From JAYEIH01 sp034659995 (GTDB taxonomy: Archaea; Methanobacteriota_B; Thermococci; Methanofastidiosales; B48-G16), in the NCBI GenBank assembly GCA_034659995.1, contig JAYEIH010000066.1, positions 1 through 14,232 on the forward strand: 14,232 nucleotides of DNA, read 5' to 3'. The notes under the pieces were generated by a model. It was not told where the DNA came from and did no database searches. It was given only the letters and a program-made list of their open reading frames with translations. Shown in pieces: positions 8,286-13,826 of this stretch (its first letter is position 1; each line of letters begins with the position of its first letter). The position numbers and the translations under genes were made by a program.

Positions 8286-8307
8286 TTGCGTCACCTGTCA
8301 GGGGTAG

Positions 8308-8325
8308 ATTTATATAGTATTTAAA
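8308..8325. promoter_or_regulatory. Divergent TATA-like region, lysW and ACT-protein genes
   Basis: The run ATTTATATAGTATTTAAA in the 79-bp gap reads as a TATA box on both strands. Leftward it would start transcription just ahead of the lysW ribosome site (AGGTGA, minus strand, 8291-8296). Rightward it would start near 8345, ahead of GGTGA at 8353-8357. Which exact hexamer serves which gene cannot be decided by eye. Confidence 0.5.
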
Positions 8326-8331
8326 CTTAAC

Positions 8332-8345
8332 GTTATTAAAATAAC
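8332..8345. promoter_or_regulatory. Palindrome, candidate operator in the lysW divergent promoter
   Basis: GTTATT-AA-AATAAC is a perfect inverted repeat near the expected transcription start of the rightward gene. An overlapping TAACGTTA palindrome lies at 8328-8335. The position, between a biosynthetic operon and a candidate ligand-sensing regulator, suits an operator, but no binding protein is known from the sequence. Confidence 0.35.
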
Positions 8346-8364
8346 AAAAATGGGTGAAATTGTT

Positions 8365-9027
8365 ATGGTAACCGTAAGTCATACTGTAAAAAAGATAATT
8401 GAGTCACGACCGGTCTTGCAGGAAGCACTGATAGAAGGGGTCATAAATTTTGCAAATCTCGCCAATAATCTTCAACCACGAATAGAGTCAGAACTCGGAG
8501 AAAAGGTCACGCGTTCAGCGATCATTATGGCTCTTCGTCGTCATGGGGAGGAACTACGGAAAAAGACCATTGTACAGCCTCCTTTTCAGTTTAACCCGGA
8601 AATCATCATGAAAACGAATCTCTGTGATATCTGTATTGTCAAAACACCCTCTGCACAGGAGAGTATTAAAGAGATATACAAAATAATTGACCTTGAAAAG
8701 GGTGATACGCTCAATATCATCCAGGGCAACTATGAGATAACCATTGTCGCTCCTCAAAAGCACCTCAATAAATTAAAAAGGATTTTGTGTAATGAGAAGA
8801 GTCTGAACATTGAGAAAAACCTGGTATCTTTAACCCTCAGCATGACCAAGGAGTTTCTTTATACACCCGGAATCCTTTCCCTGGCAACCAGAAAGCTTGC
8901 ATGGCATGACATCAATATTTTTGAGAATATTTCCACAATGACAGAGTTGATCTTTATTGTTGCTGATAAGGACACTGTGAAGGCCTACAATACTTTTCAG
9001 GAGATGCTTGAGAGCTACTCGCCGTAA
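8365..9027 (+). CDS. HTH-like plus ACT-domain protein, candidate lysine regulator
   Basis: The product has 220 aa from the ATG at 8365, preceded seven bases upstream by GGTGA. An ATG at 8350 would add five residues but lacks such a site. The N-terminal 60 residues (SHTVKKIIESRP, INFANLANNLQPRIESEL, TRSAIIMALRRH) look like a helical DNA-binding domain. The C-terminal PGILSLATRKLAWHDINIFE, with STMTELIFIVADKD, resembles the ligand-binding ACT domain of aspartokinases. A second ACT-like stretch, DICIVKTPSAQESIKEIYKI, lies before it. Similar proteins of unknown role occur in other archaea, as far as I recall. Divergent placement next to lysW suggests regulation of the operon by an amino acid; this is inference. 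Its 3' end overlaps the convergent aldolase gene by 13 bp. Confidence 0.7.
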   Translation: MVTVSHTVKKIIESRPVLQEALIEGVINFANLANNLQPRIESELGEKVTRSAIIMALRRHGEELRKKTIVQPPFQFNPEIIMKTNLCDICIVKTPSAQESIKEIYKIIDLEKGDTLNIIQGNYEITIVAPQKHLNKLKRILCNEKSLNIEKNLVSLTLSMTKEFLYTPGILSLATRKLAWHDINIFENISTMTELIFIVADKDTVKAYNTFQEMLESYSP

Positions 9028-9773
9028 CTGAGAACATCTCGGGAGCCCTTCATCAAAAACTCGATGTCCATCCCAAGCGAGACCATCTGCCATCCCTCTT
9101 CAATCCTCTCCTTAATCGTCATACCGGCCCCTTTCCATATGCCGGAGATGGCATTCATCTCCGTTCCGGTGTTGAATACCTCCTCTATTGCATGCTGTAC
9201 CTCTGGATGTTGTACATCCCCCATGTGTCCGAGCGATGTAGAGAGGTCAACAGGCCCTAAAAAGAAGCCATCTATCCCGTCAACAGCGAGAATCTCCTCA
9301 ACGTTATTGATTGCTTCTCGTGTTTCTATCTGAACGATAATGAGGAGCTCGTCGTTTACCGTTTCCAGATACTCCGGATCGAGAAGGGTTGTTCTTCGGG
9401 GACCGCAGCCCCGTACACCTTCGGGAGGGTACTTACACGCCCTGACGGCGTTGACGGCATCTTCCTTACTGTTGACCCATGGGATTATCACGCCGTATGC
9501 ACCGGTATCCAGGGCCTTTTTTATCAGTACCATATCGTTCCATGCTACCCTCACCAGTGGTGTGACGTCTGTTCCTCTCATTCCTTGCATGAGCTGTTGA
9601 CTGAGCTGATCATCCAGCGTAGAATGCTCTTGATCAAATACAAACCAATCAAAAGGAAGCGTGGAAAGTGCTTCGGAGATATCCGTATGGGGAATTGTCA
9701 TCCATGCACCCACCGTTTTCTCACCGTTTTCTAATCTTTTTTTCAATTTGTTTTTCATGATCTCTTTACTCAT
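9015..9773 (-). CDS. HpcH/HpaI-family aldolase
   Basis: This protein of about 252 aa belongs to the metal-dependent class II aldolases of the HpcH/HpaI family, which cleave or form 2-oxo-acid adducts of pyruvate. The expected active-site residues are visible: FDQEHS (Asp, His), PLVRV (Arg), GVIIPWV, RGCGPRR, QIET (Glu metal ligand) and LGPVDLSTSLGH (Asp metal ligand). The substrate cannot be predicted; relatives act on hydroxy-oxo-heptanedioate, deoxyrhamnonate or citramalyl derivatives. The ATG at 9773 overlaps the upstream regulator by 8 bp, and an ATG at 9758 is an alternative start. It probably forms a two-gene unit with the winged-helix gene. Confidence 0.8.
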   Translation of the reverse strand: MSKEIMKNKLKKRLENGEKTVGAWMTIPHTDISEALSTLPFDWFVFDQEHSTLDDQLSQQLMQGMRGTDVTPLVRVAWNDMVLIKKALDTGAYGVIIPWVNSKEDAVNAVRACKYPPEGVRGCGPRRTTLLDPEYLETVNDELLIIVQIETREAINNVEEILAVDGIDGFFLGPVDLSTSLGHMGDVQHPEVQHAIEEVFNTGTEMNAISGIWKGAGMTIKERIEEGWQMVSLGMDIEFLMKGSRDVLSYGE

Positions 9774-10026
9774 TGACAATTTCTTCCAGTTTATTCTTGA
9801 GTTTTTTTCCTTTCTCTGTCAGTTCATATACGTTTTTTCTTCCATCGCGATGAGATGTAGCAAGACCAACCTTTTCAAACTGATCCAGTCTCATGGTCGT
9901 GTAGCTGTACATGCACCCTACTTTATTACGAATTTTTGCGGCGTATTTTTCCTCTATATTGAGGAATATCTCCAGCGTTTTTTTATTGAAAAACAGTCCT
10001 ATTACCTTATCTTTCATACAAATCAT
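9766..10026 (-). CDS. Small winged-helix transcription regulator
   Basis: This 86-aa protein looks like a compact MarR/ArsR-like winged helix. IRNKVGCMYSYTTMRLDQFEKVGLATSH reads as helix-turn-helix, and DGRKNVYELTEKGKKL reads as the wing followed by a basic tail. It lacks any effector domain or cysteine metal site I can recognise. Starts at 10026 or, three codons later, 10017 are both possible. It overlaps the aldolase gene downstream by 8 bp and may control it; this is inference from position. Confidence 0.65.
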   Translation of the reverse strand: MICMKDKVIGLFFNKKTLEIFLNIEEKYAAKIRNKVGCMYSYTTMRLDQFEKVGLATSHRDGRKNVYELTEKGKKLKNKLEEIVNE

Positions 10027-10072
10027 GCCCTTTTCGCTATTATTATATCCTTTATTTATTCTCTACTTTTTT

Positions 10073-10082
10073 CTTTTTATAC
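10073..10082 (-). promoter_or_regulatory. TATA-like box for the winged-helix/aldolase unit
   Basis: GTATAAAAAG on the minus strand lies about 50 bases before the start at 10026. A second AT-rich candidate (GATATAATAA, about 10037-10046) would allow a leaderless start at 10017. Confidence 0.35.
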
Positions 10083-10141
10083 TTTTCTACCATATAGAGA
10101 CTACTCATTCTTTTCAGTTTTGGTAGCATTCTATGAGTTGG

Positions 10142-11356
10142 TCAGAAATCCCAGTCCGGATGTGGTCTGGGTATGCGCAGCACTCGATCAATTGCGGCGA
10201 GCAAGTTTTCCGGTCCGGCAAGATCGTCAGTGACAGCAAGACTAGTAGCTGACCGAACGCCAAGCCACATTCGCGTAAAAGCACCGATAGACGCATTTAA
10301 CGTAGGCAGTTTTTCCTTACTGCCCCTTTTCGCATGAGACTCTGGCCCCAGCGTCACCACATACTTGCCGCCAATACCGTGCCACTGTGTGTCATCCAGC
10401 ATCGTCTCAATGGGGTCGGTAAGTTTCAGGTTAAATGAGACCTCATCAGAGAGATGGGTTTTTTCCATGCATCCTTCAAGATCGAGGATTCGCATCTGCC
10501 AGTAGGCCATAGCGCGCATGTACTGTTCGTATTTTGATTTTTTTGTTATCTGTCCTCGTTTAAATGGCTTATTTAAGAGGTCTTGAAGTTGGATGCCTGT
10601 CGGCTCGCACATGCTGACCAACCTTACCTGGTCACCAAGGTTTTTTATTAGCCCCATTAGTTCAAGGAGCTGTTCGTAGTTCTGGTATGAGATCCATTTG
10701 ACTGTATATGGGCCGTGCTCCACACTTCTCACGCCGAACCACAGGTGATGTGTAAGAGTATTATTGCTATCAAAGTACCCAAGGCCAAAGAATTTTTTTG
10801 ACCATTCCATTTCAGATTTGGTAATTTTTGGTGAGTGGAGCGTACATGACCCATGACTCTTCTTCCGATGAATTCTGGACGCGTGGATCCTTTCCCAGTC
10901 ATCTTTTGTGAGTCTTGTAGGCACCTTTGGTGATTTTTTTGCGGTGAGGCTTGCAGGATCAAAGGAAACCCAGTGCTCATAGGATCCTGTACCAAACCCT
11001 AAACGATTGTAAAACCCCTGCTCAAACATACCGAGTCCTGTCACCAATGCGCCCTCACTGGCACTTTGAGCAATGGTTAGCGCTGTTAACTTTCCGGCAA
11101 ACCCCTGTTTACGGGCGATTCTACTCGTGCCTACACCATTCACGCATGAAAAGGGAAGGTCCTCACGGAGATATCGGATCGTTCCAGGGGTGGTGAGCAC
11201 CAAACATTCAGCCTCACCATTGATTTCTGCAACCCAAGCGCGGCTTGCATCGATGAGAGTATCTAAGGCCTCTTCATTTTCCTCAAGCCAGCCTATCTCT
11301 TTCCATATGCGGTGGACAGCCTCTTTATCTTTTTCTGGATTGTACTCTCGGAACAT
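10142..11356 (-). CDS. Eis-type GNAT N-acetyltransferase
   Basis: This 404-aa protein has the Eis layout: two GNAT-like domains and a C-terminal sterol-carrier-like domain. ARKQGFAGKL is the acetyl-CoA pyrophosphate loop. FYNRLGFGTG carries the tyrosine that matches the catalytic Tyr of Eis. The protein ends in DWDF; in Mycobacterium Eis the C-terminal carboxylate of a final Phe acts in catalysis, so the ending fits. Family members acetylate amines such as aminoglycosides or protein lysines; the substrate here is unknown. The ATG at 11356 is preferred over 11374 because GGTGA lies six bases upstream and the TATA box would start transcription between them. Confidence 0.85.
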   Translation of the reverse strand: MFREYNPEKDKEAVHRIWKEIGWLEENEEALDTLIDASRAWVAEINGEAECLVLTTPGTIRYLREDLPFSCVNGVGTSRIARKQGFAGKLTALTIAQSASEGALVTGLGMFEQGFYNRLGFGTGSYEHWVSFDPASLTAKKSPKVPTRLTKDDWERIHASRIHRKKSHGSCTLHSPKITKSEMEWSKKFFGLGYFDSNNTLTHHLWFGVRSVEHGPYTVKWISYQNYEQLLELMGLIKNLGDQVRLVSMCEPTGIQLQDLLNKPFKRGQITKKSKYEQYMRAMAYWQMRILDLEGCMEKTHLSDEVSFNLKLTDPIETMLDDTQWHGIGGKYVVTLGPESHAKRGSKEKLPTLNASIGAFTRMWLGVRSATSLAVTDDLAGPENLLAAIDRVLRIPRPHPDWDF

Positions 11357-11381
11357 ATGGTCACCATATTTCATTACAAAT

Positions 11382-11399
11382 GAGGATTTTTATATCCTC
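11382..11399 (-). promoter_or_regulatory. TATA box inside an inverted repeat, Eis-type gene
   Basis: GATATAAAAATCC on the minus strand is a good TATA box about 35 bases before the ATG at 11356. It sits inside a perfect inverted repeat, GAGGAT-6 nt-ATCCTC, so a repressor bound there would cover the box. This supports the shorter start. Confidence 0.45.
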
Positions 11400-11492
11400 C
11401 TCTTACCTCTCAAACTCAAGAGAATACATACTCTTCCCACTTCTTTATCATCTTTATATGCATTTTCTATTCTTTTAGAACTTTAAACACTT

Positions 11493-12032
11493 TTATTTCT
11501 CTTTGATCAGATGCAACAATAGTTCATTGTGGATTTTCAGGACCCTTTGGTTGTGCAGCACAAATCGGATCCGTTTTACATGCTGCAGCGTTGGGCAGAT
11601 TTCCAGTACCGTGCCGAGTGCCACCCTGGCCGCATCTCTGAGAGGGTAACCAAATGCACCTGTGGAAATAGCAGGAAATCCAACAGAATCTATTTCATGT
11701 TCTTCAGCACGTTTTAAGGCGTTCCGATAGCATTTTGCCAAAATTTTGTCCTCTGGTTTATCTCTTCCGTAGACAGGGCCAAGGCAGTGGATGACATACG
11801 CATTCGGAAGCTCATACCCACAGGTAATAACTGCTTCTCCCGGGGTTATTGGGGCTATTGGCTGACACTCCTTCTCAAGTCCAGGACCAGCGGCTCTATG
11901 GATCGCGCCGGCCACGCCGCCTCCCATTCGTAGCTGAGCGTTTGCCGCGTTAACTACGGCGGCGAGGTCCTTTTGAGAGACTATATCGCCTTTTATGCAC
12001 TCTATAATAACATCATTCTTCGTTTTTTTCAT
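11493..12032 (-). CDS. Macrodomain protein (ADP-ribose binding or hydrolase)
   Basis: This 179-aa protein is a stand-alone macrodomain. GDIVSQKDLAAVVNAANAQL carries the adenine-binding Asp and the NAAN motif. MGGGVAGAIHRAAG is the diphosphate loop, and GFPAISTGAFGYP is the second phosphate loop. Layout and sequence resemble MacroD/YmdB-type enzymes, which remove ADP-ribose from acidic residues or deacetylate O-acetyl-ADP-ribose. The ATG at 12032 is favoured by AAGGG seven bases upstream; an ATG at 12038 and a TTG at 12050 are weaker. It lies 18 bp downstream of the DDAH-type gene in the same direction, so the two are probably co-transcribed. Confidence 0.88.
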   Translation of the reverse strand: MKKTKNDVIIECIKGDIVSQKDLAAVVNAANAQLRMGGGVAGAIHRAAGPGLEKECQPIAPITPGEAVITCGYELPNAYVIHCLGPVYGRDKPEDKILAKCYRNALKRAEEHEIDSVGFPAISTGAFGYPLRDAARVALGTVLEICPTLQHVKRIRFVLHNQRVLKIHNELLLHLIKEK

Positions 12033-12050
12033 ATGCATCCCTTTTACCAA

Positions 12051-12824
12051 TCAAAACCTGAGCGATAAGCAGCTGACACCGCCGTCAATCTTTCTAAACT
12101 CCGATAAATTGACTTCTTTTACCTTGTATCCAGCTTCTACAATCTCATTCCTTGATTTTTCATACCCCTTGGGCATTATCACATAGTCGTTTACCCGTAC
12201 AGAGTTTGCCGCATAACTTTCCTCCTCGGTAATGATTATTTTATCAAATCCTTCAAACTCCTCTTTATCGATAAACTCGCCTGTAACAACTAATGTATTC
12301 CCTCCAAGGTATGCCACACCCGTTTTAAGATGGAGCACCTGTTCACATAAAACATACGAGCTGGTATAGCCATATTTCGCCAGAATTCCTCTGAGCTGCC
12401 TCGCTCCTGCCTTGTTTGTTCTCTCCGAGAGGCCTATATAAAAATGATCCTCTACCCTCATGATATCTCCGCCTTCAAGAGTGCCGGGTTCTTTTATGCA
12501 TTCTATTTTATTATAAAATTCTTTTAAGAGTTTATACATACTTTCTTCTTCCCCCCTCCTGCTTTCAGCTCCGAAGTTGGTGATTACGGCACATTTTTCG
12601 GTGAGAACGGCAGAATCTTCAACAAAGGTAGAGTCCGGAAATTTCTCTTTAGCGGGCATAACGGTTACCTCAAGACCACAGCTTTCTAGTGTTTCGATAT
12701 ATTTCTCGTGCTGTGTCAATGCCTTTTCGTAGTTCGGTTTTCCCAGGTTAGCGGTAGTTATTCCATGGACTACCGAGTAACCGGGCCTTCTTACTATCGC
12801 CTTTTTGTAGAGAGCGGAACCCAT
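12051..12824 (-). CDS. DDAH-type (dimethylargininase-like) hydrolase
   Basis: This 257-aa protein belongs to the guanidine-modifying pentein superfamily. Expected DDAH elements are present: FVEDSAV (67-73), EGGD (117-120, catalytic Glu region), HLKTGVAYL with His165, and GGVSC with the nucleophile Cys252 close to the C-terminus. DDAH converts methylated arginine to citrulline; relatives deiminate free arginine or hydrolyse citrulline, so the exact substrate is open. The length matches DDAH rather than the longer arginine deiminase. The ATG at 12824 has GGAG six bases upstream. Confidence 0.85.
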   Translation of the reverse strand: MGSALYKKAIVRRPGYSVVHGITTANLGKPNYEKALTQHEKYIETLESCGLEVTVMPAKEKFPDSTFVEDSAVLTEKCAVITNFGAESRRGEEESMYKLLKEFYNKIECIKEPGTLEGGDIMRVEDHFYIGLSERTNKAGARQLRGILAKYGYTSSYVLCEQVLHLKTGVAYLGGNTLVVTGEFIDKEEFEGFDKIIITEEESYAANSVRVNDYVIMPKGYEKSRNEIVEAGYKVKEVNLSEFRKIDGGVSCLSLRF

Positions 12825-12855
12825 CTTAATCTCCGTGTATTAGTGGATACCCTGA

Positions 12856-12864
12856 ATTATATAG
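12856..12864 (-). promoter_or_regulatory. TATA-like box for the DDAH/macrodomain unit
   Basis: TATATAATT on the minus strand lies about 35 bases ahead of the start at 12824, leaving a short leader with GGAG. Confidence 0.4.
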
Positions 12865-12935
12865 GTTTTGATGGATCTTCTTATCTTCTTTATTCTTTGG
12901 AAGATGCCGTACACCCTCTTAGAGAAACCATAAAC

Positions 12936-12945
12936 TTTATAAATA
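12936..12945 (+). promoter_or_regulatory. TATA-like box for the antitoxin/toxin operon
   Basis: TTTATAAATA lies about 35 bases ahead of the antitoxin ATG and directly upstream of the three 9-bp repeats. Confidence 0.5.
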
Positions 12946-12947
12946 TT

Positions 12948-12974
12948 ATAATCGTTATAATCGTTATAATCGTT
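12948..12974 (+). repeat. Three perfect 9-bp direct repeats, candidate autoregulatory operator
   Basis: ATAATCGTT occurs three times without interruption, ending exactly at the base before the antitoxin ATG at 12975. Antitoxins of the ribbon-helix-helix type usually bind repeated sites over their own promoter, so this is a natural operator candidate. Confidence 0.55.
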
Positions 12975-13160
12975 ATGTCTAGGACTACTGTAGCTGTATC
13001 ACAAGAGACAAAGGAAATGCTCCGGAAACTGGGAGAAAAAGGTGAGAGTTATGATATAATCATTCGCAGCCTGGTGAAAGAAGTGGGATGGAAAAAGCTG
13101 GACGAACGGTGGAATAGGATACTCGAAGAGGATGAGTTCATACCGTTTGATAAGCTATGA
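12975..13160 (+). CDS. Ribbon-helix-helix-type antitoxin
   Basis: This 61-aa protein starts MSRTTVAVSQETKEMLRKLG, where RTTVAVS is the DNA-binding beta strand and the following helices complete a ribbon-helix-helix fold. GESYDIIIRSLVKE is typical of archaeal VapB/RelB-like antitoxins. The acidic C-terminus (LEEDEFIPF) is the likely toxin-binding tail. A longer reading frame upstream is open but crosses the promoter and repeats, so the ATG at 12975 is chosen. It overlaps the toxin start by ATGA. Confidence 0.8.
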   Translation: MSRTTVAVSQETKEMLRKLGEKGESYDIIIRSLVKEVGWKKLDERWNRILEEDEFIPFDKL

Positions 13161-13416
13161 CGTACACTATTCTTGTCTCTAGAACGTTTCAAAAGCAGCT
13201 GATGACCCTCTCTGAAAGCTTACAAGAGAGAATAAGATCTGGGGTGAGAAATCTTCAGAATGATCCATACAAATCCCGTTCAGGAACCGATATTAAAAAA
13301 CTCTCGGGCACTGATCCACTGAAGTACCGGTTGAGAGTTGCGAGTACAGGGTTATCTATACGGTAGATGATGTTGTTAAGGTGATTGAGCTCTTTAAAAG
13401 GGGAAAGGTTTATTGA
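13157..13416 (+). pseudogene. RelE/ParE-type toxin, broken by a one-base frameshift
   Basis: From the ATG at 13157 the frame gives MTYTILVSRTFQKQLMTL and continues to KKLSGTDPLKYRLRV, which is RelE/ParE-like, then runs into TAG at 13364-13366 (69 aa). Shifting the frame by one base around 13340-13342 continues the family sequence as EYRVIYTVDDVVKVIELF and ends at TGA 13414-13416, for 86 aa in all, the normal length. The lost part carries the conserved Arg and the final strands, so the truncated form should be inactive. There is no slippery heptamer at the site, so programmed frameshifting is unlikely; a mutation or a sequencing error is more probable. Confidence 0.8.
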
Positions 13417-13423
13417 TAAACCT
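13406..13423 (+). terminator. Hairpin over the ancestral toxin stop codon
   Basis: AGGTTTAT-TG-ATAAACCT is a perfect 8-bp stem with a two-base loop that contains the toxin stop. No T-run follows, so its role as a terminator is only possible. Confidence 0.3.
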
Positions 13424-13456
13424 AAACTAAAGGTAAAAGGATGTGCCAACTCAAAA

Positions 13457-13507
13457 CCGACACAAAATAACTTTTTGTGTCGGGAGGGCACAATCTTCGG
13501 TTGTGCC
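13457..13507. repeat. Double hairpin C, beside the eroded last CRISPR repeat
   Basis: CCGACACAAAA-TAACT-TTTTGTGTCGG (13457-13483) is a perfect 11-bp stem. Three bases later, GGCACAA-TCTTCGG-TTGTGCC (13487-13507) is a perfect 7-bp stem. The order matches the other pairs in the window. Downstream, TGCTCCATT (13514-13522) precedes the repeat remnant by five bases, exactly as in the insert at 13590-13707. I therefore group it with the inserts. Confidence 0.6.
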
Positions 13508-13589
13508 ACGGGATGCTCCATTCGGGTAGATGCAGACCAATTGTTCTTGTAGAGTATAGATTTACGTTTTTACATTTCAATACTATTCT

Positions 13590-13707
13590 TCCCTCAAGAG
13601 GGAAGCGATGAACCTGCTGCTTCGCACCACGTTCATTTTTCATCGAGGCATTCACTTTGTTCATGACCACGCTTGATAATGTAGCAGCTCTTCGACCTGC
13701 TCCATTT
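13590..13707. mobile_element. 118-nt insert inside a CRISPR repeat (insert E)
   Basis: The repeat halves 13574-13589 and 13708-13721 are both perfect and together make one complete 30-nt repeat, so nothing was lost or duplicated. The insert starts on the junction with a hairpin, CTTCCCTC-AA-GAGGGAAG (13588-13605, using two repeat bases). Near the other end is AGCAG-CTCTTCGAC-CTGCT (13683-13701), followed by TGCTCCATT (13698-13706), shared with region C. No gene of useful size lies inside. It could be a small non-autonomous element or a captured fragment. Confidence 0.6.
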
Positions 13708-13779
13708 AGTCAGATGCAGACTATTTTATTGCCGCAATTGGGATTATTGCGGTTAAAAAGATTTCAATACTAAACTTCT

Positions 13780-13826
13780 ATCCGCCGGATAGATGTCCTG
13801 TCTCAGCCTTTAGGCCTGAGACAGTT
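13780..13826. mobile_element. 47-nt double-hairpin insert inside a CRISPR repeat (insert D)
   Basis: This insert splits the next repeat at the same point, after TTCT and before AGTC. The left half also has three extra bases (AAC, 13773-13775). The first hairpin is TCTATCC-GCC-GGATAGA (13777-13793), again using repeat bases. The second is CTGTCTCAG-CCTTTAGGC-CTGAGACAG (13798-13824), two bases from the right junction. Apart from the hairpin plan it shares no clear sequence with insert E. Confidence 0.6.

Noticed and set aside
7738..8307. Plus-strand open frame of 189 codons
   Set aside because: It is antisense to homocitrate synthase and lysW, both of which are clearly real.
9661..10233. Plus-strand open frame of 190 codons
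   Set aside because: It is antisense to the aldolase, regulator and acetyltransferase genes, is low-complexity (Phe/Ile/Ser rich), and resembles no family.
12708..12974. N-terminal extension of the antitoxin frame
   Set aside because: It covers the DDAH start, both promoters and the 9-bp repeats. The family start (MSRTTVAVS) is at 12975.
13340..13346. Programmed frameshifting in the toxin gene
   Set aside because: There is no slippery heptamer or downstream structure at the site. A simple one-base loss or a read error is a better explanation.
13457..13507. Double hairpin C as a simple terminator of the toxin operon
   Set aside because: No T-run follows, and the same plan occurs inside CRISPR repeats. 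Termination remains possible but does not explain the pattern.
13422..13670. Minus-strand open frame of 82 codons across the eroded CRISPR end
   Set aside because: It crosses hairpins, a spacer and repeat halves, has no family resemblance, and has no clear start signal.
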